Virus record (IMG/VR): IMGVR_UViG_3300020215_000103
Coordinates: 1-35,719 of that record
Reading direction: 5' to 3' (one strand)
Origin: a virus
DNA length: 35,719 nucleotides
Position numbers and translations under genes: made by a program. Numbering within the stretch: position 1 is the first letter of the stretch; each line of letters begins with the position of its first letter. The notes beneath the pieces are model-generated. The model was not told the DNA's origin and searched no databases. It saw nothing but the letters and a program-made list of their open reading frames with translations. Positions 15,952 to 21,811 of this stretch are shown here, piece after piece.

Positions 15952-18077
15952 GCGGCTTTGACGATTTCTTCAAAACGTTTGGCGAAGCCCCCCAGGAAGC
16001 CTCGCAAGAGCGTGCTCCCGCGGAAGCCGCGGAGGAAAAACCCTCTGCCGCAAAGGCGGATGCCTTCGCTGATTTTGAAGCAGCCTTTGGCGCTGCAGCC
16101 CCCGCTGCAGCCCCCGGCGTCCCGGCTATGCCCTCCATGGGCACTGACGCCCCTCAGGGCCTTGATCCCTACTCGGCCATTCCAGAAAGCCCGCTTGGCA
16201 TCATTGATCGGGCACGCCTGGGGTGGGCGAAAACCCCGGCAGCGCAAAAGCAGATGCTGGAAGAGGAGTTTGGCAAAGACAACATCCAGCTCATCAAAGG
16301 TGAGCACGGTGCTGGCTTTGTGGTGAAGCAGAAAGACGGGCGCTGGTATGAGGTGGACCCTCATTTCTCTTGGGACTTGTCCGGCAAAGGGGCGCTTGCA
16401 GGCGCCCTGACGGGTGGGGCAGTGGCCGGGCCCGCGGGATTTCTGGGTGGGGGCATTGCCGGTGGGGTTGCGCCAAGTTTCATGGACGGCGGCAATCTGA
16501 AGGACTTGCCAGGCGATGTCGCCCAGTATGCGGGTGAATACGGATTGAAGACGCTTGCCGCCTTGAAGGGTGGCGCCGCGGGCGCTACATCCTTGGGGGC
16601 TGTGGGCGCAATGGGTGGCCCCATCGGTGCTGGCCTGGGCGCTGTGGTGGGTGGTGTGGCAGGAGCCGGACTTGGTGCGGTGGGCGCTGAAGGCGCCGAA
16701 ACGCTGGCTCGCATGGGCGGCTCCGTGGCTGGTCTAGGTGGTGATGCTTCCATCCCGAAGGACAACGAAGAACTTTCGCAGCAGCTGCAGGCTTCCTTCC
16801 TTTTTGGCGCGTCACAGGAAGCGGGCGGAAGGCTTCTTGGTTTTGGCGCGAAGAAGTCGGTGGACGTGCTCGCAGGCACGCTGGAGCGGCTGAAATCCTC
16901 GCCCGCTGGCAAGGCCCTGGCCTCCAAGGTGCTTGGCACCATCAGTGGGCTTGGCGAAAACCTCACGCGCGTGCGGGTGGAAAACCCTCTGGCCATGGTG
17001 CCCTTCGATAAGATGGCAGCCCAGGACGTGAAGATGGGCAAAGACACCCTCTATCAGGCGATGAAGGGCAAGGTGCTGCAGGGTTATGAGGCGCTCAAAG
17101 GCGCTCAGCGGCGATTGGGCTCCCAGTATGACCCCATTGAAGCACGCGCCATGGGTCTAAAATTCCAGCCCACCGAAGCCGTTGATGGCTTCATGTACGG
17201 CCTAAAAAACAGCCGCTTCCTCACGTCCTCTGGAAAACTCGTGGATGCCTCGAAGCCCGGTGCTGTGGAGCGAGCCATTGAGCCTTCTGAAAAGAAGGTG
17301 CTCAACATGCTGATGAATCAGGCGCGCACCATGCATCAACGCATCGCTGAGGGAAAGCACGTCACCTTCCAAGAGATTAAAAACCTCAAAGCCAACCTCA
17401 ACAACGCCATCGGCAACAGGGAGAAGGTGCTGGACCCTGAGCTGAGAAAGCTCATGATTGATTTTAGGAATGGGTTAGATGACCACTGGCAGGGGGCGCT
17501 TGAGAAGGTGGACCCTGCTAAATACCAGCTGCTTTTGGAGCTGAATAAGAAGTGGGGCCCGGTGAAGGAGATGATGGAGGATCTCGGCTCCCACGCCGAC
17601 GATGGGCGAGTGGATGCGTTCCTCAAGCGCATCATCCGCCAGGACGGCACCTTCGACTCTGGCCTCATGAGCGGTTTGTCCGAGTTGCTCGGCACGGCCA
17701 ACCCAACTGACGACATCCTCCGCATGCACGTGGCTCGCAAGAGCACCAATCTTTGGGGCGGGAAAAAGATGTTCGGTGTGCCGGTGGGGAGCCCGGCCCT
17801 GGCCCGAGGCGCTGCCACAGGTTTTAGCACGGCAAAAGCAGGCGTTACGGAGCTTGCCACAGGCGTGAAGAAGAGCTTGCCTGAGGTGCCCTACCTCGGA
17901 ATGGCACATAAGTGGATGCGCGGGCTCACTCCAGAGCAGCGCAAAGTAATGCTGAGTGACCCTGAGCTGCTTGGGCAGATGGAGCGCATCATCATGGGCG
18001 GTGTAATGGGTGAGAAGGAAGCCGAAGGGCAGCTTCTCAACCAGGCTGAGCAGGTGCTGAGCGGGAGTGGCTACTAA
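15948..18077 (+). CDS. Large internal virion / ejection protein with glycine-zipper membrane segments
   Basis: 709 aa. An Ala/Glu/Pro-rich N-terminus (to ~75) is followed by a small domain (EEEFGKDNIQLIKGEHGAGF, WYEVDPHFSW). Two long Gly/Ala-rich hydrophobic stretches come next, near residues 145-180 and 205-250, with repeated GxxxG patterns (GGAVAGPAGFLGGGIAGG, GGPIGAGLGAVVGGVAGAG). These could form membrane-spanning helices in the ejection channel. The C-terminal half is helical. No lytic transglycosylase motif is evident, unlike T7 gp16. It is the largest gene after the portal and the last major gene of the virion operon. Confidence 0.65.
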   Translation: MSGFDDFFKTFGEAPQEASQERAPAEAAEEKPSAAKADAFADFEAAFGAAAPAAAPGVPAMPSMGTDAPQGLDPYSAIPESPLGIIDRARLGWAKTPAAQKQMLEEEFGKDNIQLIKGEHGAGFVVKQKDGRWYEVDPHFSWDLSGKGALAGALTGGAVAGPAGFLGGGIAGGVAPSFMDGGNLKDLPGDVAQYAGEYGLKTLAALKGGAAGATSLGAVGAMGGPIGAGLGAVVGGVAGAGLGAVGAEGAETLARMGGSVAGLGGDASIPKDNEELSQQLQASFLFGASQEAGGRLLGFGAKKSVDVLAGTLERLKSSPAGKALASKVLGTISGLGENLTRVRVENPLAMVPFDKMAAQDVKMGKDTLYQAMKGKVLQGYEALKGAQRRLGSQYDPIEARAMGLKFQPTEAVDGFMYGLKNSRFLTSSGKLVDASKPGAVERAIEPSEKKVLNMLMNQARTMHQRIAEGKHVTFQEIKNLKANLNNAIGNREKVLDPELRKLMIDFRNGLDDHWQGALEKVDPAKYQLLLELNKKWGPVKEMMEDLGSHADDGRVDAFLKRIIRQDGTFDSGLMSGLSELLGTANPTDDILRMHVARKSTNLWGGKKMFGVPVGSPALARGAATGFSTAKAGVTELATGVKKSLPEVPYLGMAHKWMRGLTPEQRKVMLSDPELLGQMERIIMGGVMGEKEAEGQLLNQAEQVLSGSGY

Positions 18078-18259
18078 TGAGCACGCCTGGCATCAACGAC
18101 AAGTTGCTTTGGGCGCTGACAGAGAAAGCCCAAGGCGCTGTGGCACTGATGCAGGCGCGTGGCATGGACCGCGACCTGGCAGTGGCGGTGCTGGAACAGA
18201 TTTGGCCGGAGGGGGAGATTTATGAACTCCCCAGCGATGATGAGCGATGTGATGATTAA
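18077..18259 (+). CDS. Small hypothetical protein after ejection genes
   Basis: 60 aa; ATG overlaps the upstream stop (TAATG). It is an acidic helical protein (LLWALTEKAQGAVALMQARG, VAVLEQIWPEGEIYEL) that may be UBA-like in length and pattern but is not assigned. It overlaps the next gene by 38 bases and contains that gene's strong ribosome site near its end, which supports translation through it. Confidence 0.6.
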   Translation: MSTPGINDKLLWALTEKAQGAVALMQARGMDRDLAVAVLEQIWPEGEIYELPSDDERCDD

Positions 18260-18494
18260 TGTTTCAAAAATGCAGCTCATTGTCGCCCTGCTGCTTCAGG
18301 TGGGCGCTCCCATTGCCGCAGGATTTACGGCCTATCAGAAGAGTCATGCGGACATCCGAGTGCAGCTTGAAGAAATTCGCGTCGAGCGTGAGAAGGATTT
18401 TGTGCGCAAGGATGACATGCGCATCATGATGGAGAAGCTCGACATCATCGGTCAGCGCATCAGCAACATTGAGGGCTTCCTGCGTAAGCAATAG
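18222..18494 (+). CDS. Single-TM coiled-coil protein (holin/XhlA-like candidate)
   Basis: 90 aa. I chose the ATG at 18222 because GGAGGGGGA lies 5 bases upstream; an in-frame ATG at 18252 is an alternative. One membrane helix (about residues 17-34, LIVALLLQVGAPIAAGFTAY) is followed by a long charged coiled coil (HADIRVQLEEIRVEREKDFV...ISNIEGFL). The layout resembles XhlA-type haemolysins and some holin or spanin-like proteins, and the place at the end of the virion operon suits a lysis role. No endolysin is next to it, so the function stays open. Confidence 0.6.
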   Translation: MNSPAMMSDVMINVSKMQLIVALLLQVGAPIAAGFTAYQKSHADIRVQLEEIRVEREKDFVRKDDMRIMMEKLDIIGQRISNIEGFLRKQ

Positions 18495-18552
18495 GTGCGT
18501 TATGCGATTCTGGTATGCCGCCCAATATTAAGTTATTGTAATTCTTGAAAAT

Positions 18553-18569
18553 ACTTACTTGCGGTAAGT
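18553..18569 (+). promoter_or_regulatory. Left operator of the HTH switch (ACTTAC-N5-GTAAGT)
   Basis: Perfect 6-bp inverted repeat ACTTAC/GTAAGT with a 5-base spacer (TTGCG). The same dyad occurs at 19906-19922 and was not seen elsewhere. It overlaps a weak -35-like TTGCGG (18559) paired with TAACAT (18581), so the HTH protein encoded just downstream probably represses its own gene here. Confidence 0.7.
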
Positions 18570-18583
18570 CGATTTGTTGTTAA

Positions 18584-18606
18584 CATGCCCATACATTATG
18601 GGCATG
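18584..18606 (+). promoter_or_regulatory. Perfect 10-bp palindrome covering the HTH start codon
   Basis: The arms CATGCCCATA and TATGGGCATG are exact reverse complements separated by CAT. Both candidate start codons of the HTH gene (18598 and 18604) lie in the right arm, and there is no Shine-Dalgarno. The site could be an RNA hairpin that hides the start, or a second protein operator. Confidence 0.65.
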
Positions 18607-18855
18607 GCTGGGCGCACACCGGATAATCTGCCGGTGAAATACCAAAAAGCAGTGAAGCAGGAGCTGCGGAAGATTTCCGCCACCATTGCACGTTGCCGCA
18701 CGGAGGAGCTAAAGCTCACCCAGCGGGAGCTGGCAGAGCAGTTAGGCGTGAGCCCCGTGATGATCAATTTCATCGAACAGGGCCGCCGCTACCCGTCTTT
18801 GCCTATGCTCCTCTACATCCTCAAGTGGATGGGTATTCCCTGCAGGCTCGGCTAG
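18598..18855 (+). CDS. Small HTH (XRE/Cro-C1 family) repressor
   Basis: 85 aa from ATG 18598 (ATG 18604 equally possible; neither has a ribosome site, and a short or absent leader is likely). The helix-turn-helix is clear near residues 40-70: LTQRELAEQLGVSPVMINFIEQGRRYPSLPMLLYIL, where the Gln-x-x-(L/A)-A, Gly and E-x-G-x-x-x-P positions match XRE domains. There is no C-terminal protease or oligomerisation domain, so it is Cro-sized. It lies between an operator upstream and a bidirectional hairpin downstream. It probably binds ACTTAC-N5-GTAAGT and controls lysogeny (inference from position). Confidence 0.82.
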   Translation: MGMAGRTPDNLPVKYQKAVKQELRKISATIARCRTEELKLTQRELAEQLGVSPVMINFIEQGRRYPSLPMLLYILKWMGIPCRLG

Positions 18856-18879
18856 CGCCCTTGAGCTAGCCCGAGCTTT
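18846..18879. terminator. Bidirectional hairpin between convergent genes
   Basis: GCTCG-GCTAGC pairs with GCTAGC-CCGAGC around an 8-base loop, with one mismatch/bulge. TTTC follows on the + strand. The hairpin contains the stop codons of both convergent genes (18853-18855 and 18866-18868), so it can end transcription from both sides. The T-run is short. Confidence 0.55.
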
Positions 18880-19048
18880 CTTCAAGCCCGGCCACGATGT
18901 CATCCACCAAGTCAGCGACATCCTCCGCGGGCGCCACGCAAAGCTTCGGATTGGCCAGCACCCCGGCCGCCAGCATTGCCCGGCTCTGAAACCTCAGCGC
19001 CCCCACCAACTCCTTCAACAGCTCTTCCATGCTTCCCGCTTTATTCAT
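18866..19048 (-). CDS. Small hypothetical protein, last gene of leftward cluster
   Basis: 60 aa. The ATG at 19048 follows AGGGAGA and lies inside the end of the upstream small gene; the longer in-frame version has no better start. It is helical (MEELLKELVGALRFQSRAML) with an acidic end (AEDVADLVDDIVAGLEESSG). The family is not recognised. It is co-transcribed with 19041-19163 and 19176-19745 from the divergent control region. Confidence 0.6.
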   Translation of the reverse strand: MNKAGSMEELLKELVGALRFQSRAMLAAGVLANPKLCVAPAEDVADLVDDIVAGLEESSG

Positions 19049-19163
19049 TGTCGTCTCCCTGTTCCGTGCAGAGTCTTTCCATGTCTTTGAGGCGCTTTTT
19101 GAGCGCACAGATTTCCCCAGCCTGATGGACGATGATATCCATGAGCTTCTCAGTTTCAGTCAT
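19041..19163 (-). CDS. 40-aa coiled-coil protein in leftward cluster
   Basis: A very short gene with AAAGGA 7 bases before its ATG. The protein is a single charged helix (MTETEKLMDIIVHQAGEICA, then LKKRLKDMERLC), likely a small coiled coil. It overlaps the next gene's ATG by 8 bases and lies 12 bases after the previous stop, consistent with coupled translation. Similar short 'DIIVHQAGEIxxLKxRL' helices occur as small phage proteins, but I do not assign a function. Confidence 0.6.
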   Translation of the reverse strand: MTETEKLMDIIVHQAGEICALKKRLKDMERLCTEQGDDNE

Positions 19164-19175
19164 GTGAGGTTTCCT

Positions 19176-19745
19176 TTAAGGGTTAGGGTCTAAGGCTACG
19201 CCCGCAGGGTCAAAAACCTTGGTTGTAATGACTCTCTCGCCGCTAGGTGTGCGGGTGAAGGAGGTTGCCTTGGTTACAACAGGCACCGTACCAGCCAGCT
19301 GCCCTAGCGTTTTCGCCTGGGCCACCGAAGCAGCAGCTGCCTCTTTTCTCCTCTTCCTTTCCGCCCATTCTGCGCGAATAGACTTTAAGTCTTCTGTGCT
19401 GAAGAAGGTGAGCTTCTCCACTTCACGCACGCCAATGAGTCTGTACTGGACGTAACGGTTGATGTCCGAGTCACCGGAATAAAGATCAGCCTTCATCTCC
19501 TCTGACTCATTGAGACAGAAGAGGAATTCCTTGGCAGCATCTGAGGCCGCGTTCCATCCACCCTCGACAGCCACCCGGCTAAACGCCCTAGGCTCTTCCT
19601 CCTCATAGGCCCCCGGCTCGGGCCGCCCGTTCAGATACTGGATGGTTGAAAACTGGAACTCATAGACTCGGATTTCATTGCAATCAGTTAGAATGCTCGG
19701 GTCAATATCGGATTTACGGATTTGCTTTGGCTGAGAATCAGCCAT
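19176..19745 (-). CDS. Hypothetical protein, first gene of leftward cluster
   Basis: 189 aa from the ATG at 19745, chosen because AAGGAGG lies 5 bases before it (an in-frame start 36 bases upstream lacks one). The N-terminal two thirds look like a small alpha/beta domain (IRVYEFQFSTIQYLNGRPEP, VQYRLIGVREVEKLTFFS). Then a Lys/Arg/Ala helix (EWAERKRRKEAAAAS) and a Thr/Val-rich tail follow. The family is not recognised. It is divergent from the rightward cluster across the second operator, so it may be part of the lysogenic or immunity side of the switch. Confidence 0.65.
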   Translation of the reverse strand: MADSQPKQIRKSDIDPSILTDCNEIRVYEFQFSTIQYLNGRPEPGAYEEEEPRAFSRVAVEGGWNAASDAAKEFLFCLNESEEMKADLYSGDSDINRYVQYRLIGVREVEKLTFFSTEDLKSIRAEWAERKRRKEAAAASVAQAKTLGQLAGTVPVVTKATSFTRTPSGERVITTKVFDPAGVALDPNP

Positions 19746-19902
19746 GCATGCCTCCTTTTCGGGTAACGCTTGCGTGGTCATCGGGTTTTATCCCTGGGGT
19801 GGCTTTTTACGGCCCCGCCGCAAGCGGGCGTTATTCAGTTGTCCGCTGGGATTAAGGCATGACGCGAAGCTCATGCAAGGAAATTTTCAGCCCCCGCCGT
19901 TT

Positions 19903-19931
19903 TTTACTTACCTGAAGTAAGTGCCTATGTT
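19903..19931 (+). promoter_or_regulatory. Rightward promoter with the second operator in its spacer
   Basis: TTTACT (19903-19908) and TATGTT (19926-19931) are 17 bases apart, a possible -35/-10 pair. The dyad ACTTAC-CTGAA-GTAAGT (19906-19922) fills the spacer, so a bound repressor would block polymerase. It controls the rightward genes from 19976 and lies in the 230-base divergent gap that also holds the leftward promoter. Confidence 0.6.
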
Positions 19932-19975
19932 AGCTGATTTCCGCATAACGGGCACTGCCCCGAGGAGGCTTAAAC

Positions 19976-20158
19976 GTGTCAAAAGACGCCGAAATTGAGC
20001 TGTCTAGCCAGGCTCTTTTGAAGAGCTTGGAGGTGCAGGAGCAGCTCCGGGGGCGCATTCGGGAGCTTGAACGGGAGCTGGCCGAATATCGGCGCCTCTT
20101 TGGCTCACTTGAGCACGCCCACCAGGTGCTGAAAATGGCGAAGGAGAGGAAAGAATGA
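19976..20158 (+). CDS. Small coiled-coil protein, first gene of the rightward early cluster
   Basis: 60 aa; GTG start with GGAGG 8 bases before. Almost entirely a charged heptad helix (LLKSLEVQEQLRGRIRELER, ELAEYRRLFGSLEHAHQVL). It sits directly behind the operator-controlled promoter, so it would be the first product when the HTH repressor is removed. A regulatory or anti-repressor-like role is possible but not shown. It overlaps the next gene by 4 bases (ATGA). Confidence 0.65.
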   Translation: MSKDAEIELSSQALLKSLEVQEQLRGRIRELERELAEYRRLFGSLEHAHQVLKMAKERKE

Positions 20159-20424
20159 GGGTTTGCCCCACCTGCCAGCTTCCTCACCACGACAAGGGCA
20201 CGCACCTAGAGCAGCTCTTTGCCTTTGTCTCGGTGGATGCCCAGGGGAGTGAGGGCATTATTGCGGCACAGGGCACGACCGGGCCCATGCCGCTTGTGGC
20301 TACCGATGAAGCCAAGGTGGAGCAGCTTAGGCCCATTGCCATGAGTGTGGCTAAACGCTCGGGCATCACTGTGAAGCTGGTGCGCTTCCGGGGGCGCGAA
20401 GAGCTGGAAACGTATAGCCCCTGA
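20155..20424 (+). CDS. Small protein with N-terminal CxxC
   Basis: 89 aa, start overlapping the previous stop (ATGA). It opens MRVCPTCQLPHHDKGTH, a CxxC plus paired His that could bind zinc. An alpha/beta region follows (LFAFVSVDAQGSEGI, KVEQLRPIAMSVAKRSGITV, KLVRFRGREELETYSP). The family is not recognised. A short hairpin (GCCC-CTGA-GGGC) spans its stop codon and runs into the repeated TTTCTCTACTCC motif. Confidence 0.6.
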   Translation: MRVCPTCQLPHHDKGTHLEQLFAFVSVDAQGSEGIIAAQGTTGPMPLVATDEAKVEQLRPIAMSVAKRSGITVKLVRFRGREELETYSP

Positions 20425-20428
20425 GGGC

Positions 20429-20440
20429 TTTCTCTACTCC
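20429..20440 (+). promoter_or_regulatory. Repeated intergenic motif TTTCTCTACTCC, copy 1
   Basis: Exact 12-bp copy of the motif also found on the - strand at 23132-23143 and 28885-28896, and with one change at 34444-34455. It starts 5 bases after a stop codon and points in the direction of transcription. Promoter, processing or termination signal. Confidence 0.55.
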
Positions 20441-20663
20441 CTCCCGTCTGTCATTTTTCCTTTTGCGAGCGGTGGGCACGGGGACCCACGGCGGATGTCT
20501 GGCTAGTGGTGTGCACGCTGCGGCCTAGCCTCCCTTGAGCACCGGGATGACCGGAGAGTTGAAGCCGTCTTTGATCCACTCGCATAGCTGGTCTGCACCT
20601 GGAGCGTCTGGTTATGCCAGGCGTGATGAAGGGTGCGGGCCAGTGAAACTGCATTACGAAGGC

Positions 20664-20692
20664 ATACGATCGTATCGGCGGATAATACGATC
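20664..20692 (+). promoter_or_regulatory. ATACGATC inverted/direct half-sites, probable operator
   Basis: Three ATACGATC-type half-sites: a perfect 12-bp palindrome followed 9 bases later by another half-site. They lie about 107 bases before the gene at 20799. A different sequence from the ACTTAC operators, so a second regulator would be needed. Confidence 0.5.
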
Positions 20693-20798
20693 TATCCAAA
20701 AATGGTTGATATGTGTCGGAAATGAATAAAGCGGCACTTTGGTTTATCAGGATAATTTAAAGCGGCGCTGAACCGTCCCCCTCCTTGGAGAAGAAAGA

Positions 20799-21041
20799 AT
20801 GAGCCAATGCGACGACTGCTACCGATATCGGCGGACGATGGGCGGTGACGTGAAGTGTGATCGCCACGAGCTGGAAGACGTGAAAGCCGAGTACGCCCTG
20901 ATGCTTGCGGACGCTCTGGACTACATGGCCGAGATGGTGACGGCTCAGCCTTTGAGGCGCCAGGAACTAGCCGATGCGTTCTATGACAACTGGGTCAACG
21001 CCCAACCGTCCCCCGGGGAGCAGGAGAAAGAGAAACCATGA
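20799..21041 (+). CDS. Small protein with Cys-rich N-terminus
   Basis: 80 aa with GGAGAAGAAAGA just before the ATG. It opens SQCDDCYRYRRTMGGDVKCD, with CxxC and a third Cys near residue 20, then a helical body (ALMLADALDYMAEMVTAQPL) and a charged tail. A zinc-binding element is possible, but only three Cys are visible. It overlaps the next gene by 4 bases (ATGA). Function unknown. Confidence 0.62.
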   Translation: MSQCDDCYRYRRTMGGDVKCDRHELEDVKAEYALMLADALDYMAEMVTAQPLRRQELADAFYDNWVNAQPSPGEQEKEKP

Positions 21042-21277
21042 AGCTCGTCAAGCCCTGCACGTACTGCGGCGAAGACCGGAGCATCAAGGAGCTGTTCACG
21101 GGCGATGAGGGCCTGTGCTGGATGTGCGAAGAGTGGACCGTGAAGTGCGATCACTGCGGCAAGCGGTTCCAGCCAGGCGAGTACTATGACCGCATGTGGT
21201 GCAGTCGCAAGTGCGTGAAGGCGGCAGGACTGGACCCGGCAATAACGTTCCGGGTCGGCGACGACACGCCAGCTTAA
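21038..21277 (+). CDS. Zinc-ribbon/treble-clef-like small protein
   Basis: 79 aa with several CxxC pairs: CTYC (residues 7-10), CWMC (about 27-30), CDHC (37-40) and a later WCSRKC. The spacing suggests two zinc sites. Such small proteins are common in phage early operons and often bind nucleic acids or host proteins, but no specific partner is evident. Translation is coupled to the upstream gene by an ATGA overlap. Confidence 0.65.
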   Translation: MKLVKPCTYCGEDRSIKELFTGDEGLCWMCEEWTVKCDHCGKRFQPGEYYDRMWCSRKCVKAAGLDPAITFRVGDDTPA

Positions 21278-21310
21278 CAGAACATTACTTCCCGGACGCT
21301 GGGAGCGAAT

Positions 21311-21688
21311 ATGGAAGAGTTTAAGGGCTTCAAAATTCATAGCTGCAAAAATATCCCAGACGATGGGAATTTTTGGACCCAGCCGCCAGGACTCAAGCAT
21401 TGCCAGTACTGCGGTGAGAAGTTGAGAGAAGACCCCATGACCACACGGCAGGAGATGGCAAGGGCCATCCTCGATTCCCACTTCAGAAGCTACGGGATGA
21501 CGTATGAGCTGAGGCTAGTGGATGAGATCACCGCAGCACTCGACCGCGCCTATGCCGACGGGCTTGAGGCTGCGGCGAAGGTGGCGGATGAAATCGCCAA
21601 GAAGTGGGAGATCGACATGGGCGACAGGTATGTCGCATCGGCCAACGAAGCTGCCGTCAAGATCCGCGCACTCAAGGATGCAAAATAG
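21311..21688 (+). CDS. Hypothetical protein with zinc-knuckle-like N-terminus and helical C-terminus
   Basis: 125 aa; GGGAGCG precedes the ATG. Residues ~12-34 hold one Cys and then CQYCGEKL, a CxxC motif. The remainder is helical with an Ala-rich stretch (YADGLEAAAKVADEIAKKWE), of the kind seen in many phage proteins with an 'EITxALDRAYxDGLEAAA' helix. It is the last gene of the rightward cluster and ends 3 bases before the CCA end of the - strand tRNA gene, so the two units converge here. Confidence 0.65.
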   Translation: MEEFKGFKIHSCKNIPDDGNFWTQPPGLKHCQYCGEKLREDPMTTRQEMARAILDSHFRSYGMTYELRLVDEITAALDRAYADGLEAAAKVADEIAKKWEIDMGDRYVASANEAAVKIRALKDAK

Positions 21689-21691
21689 AGT

Positions 21692-21765
21692 TGGTGGCTC
21701 GGGGTGGTAACGCTCCACCGTCTATGGGTTATGAATCCATTGCTCTGCTTTTGAGCTACCGAGCC
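21692..21765 (-). tRNA. tRNA-Met-type (anticodon CAU), atypical D- and T-loops
   Basis: 74 bases read on the - strand and a full cloverleaf: acceptor GGCTCGG/CCGAGCC (7 bp), TA at 8-9, D-stem GCTC/GAGC, anticodon arm ATGGA-TTCATAA-CCCAT (one A-C mismatch at the loop end), 4-base variable loop, T-stem GGTGG/CCACC, then discriminator A and an encoded CCA. The anticodon CAU is at 21733-21731 after the invariant U33. G1-C72 pairs, so it is an elongator Met type, or an Ile2 type if the C is modified to lysidine. Oddities: the D-loop AAAAGCA lacks the GG pair, and the T-loop AGCGTTA lacks T54-T55. It lies next to the integrase. Confidence 0.8.
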
Positions 21766-21811
21766 GTATCAGCGTTTTAGGGCCTACCGGCCCCGCCCGT
21801 CAAGGGCTGCC

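Larger units (their letters stand above)
20425..20798 (+). other. 374-base gap without a convincing gene; dyads and repeats
   Basis: No open frame here has a start with a ribosome site and a natural composition. The region starts with the repeated motif TTTCTCTACTCC (20429-20440). Further in is a cluster of ATACGATC half-sites: the 12-bp palindrome ATACGATCGTAT (20664-20675) and another ATACGATC at 20685-20692, which pairs with GATCGTAT at 20668-20675. Direct repeats AAAGCGGCACT (20728) and AAAGCGGCGCT (20759) lie 31 bases apart before the next gene. It looks like a leader, control region or non-coding transcript. Confidence 0.5.

Noticed and set aside
16361-17047. 228-codon - strand frame, Pro/Ala rich
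   Set aside because: Composition is the mirror of the Gly/Ala-rich ejection protein; no start signal.
20684-20692. TAATACGAT, resembling the start of a T7 promoter
   Set aside because: Only the first nine bases agree, the rest does not, and no T7-type RNA polymerase gene is in the window; the bases are better explained by the ATACGATC dyad.
20451-20729. Two open frames on opposite strands in the gap (82 and 64 codons)
   Set aside because: No ribosome sites and unnatural composition. A 28-codon stretch on the - strand (ending near 20525) reads like protein but has no start, so at most it is a remnant.
21780-21793. Hairpin GGGCC-TACC-GGCCC after the integrase gene
   Set aside because: Not followed by a T-run on the integrase strand, and the stem is only 5 bp, so I do not call a terminator.
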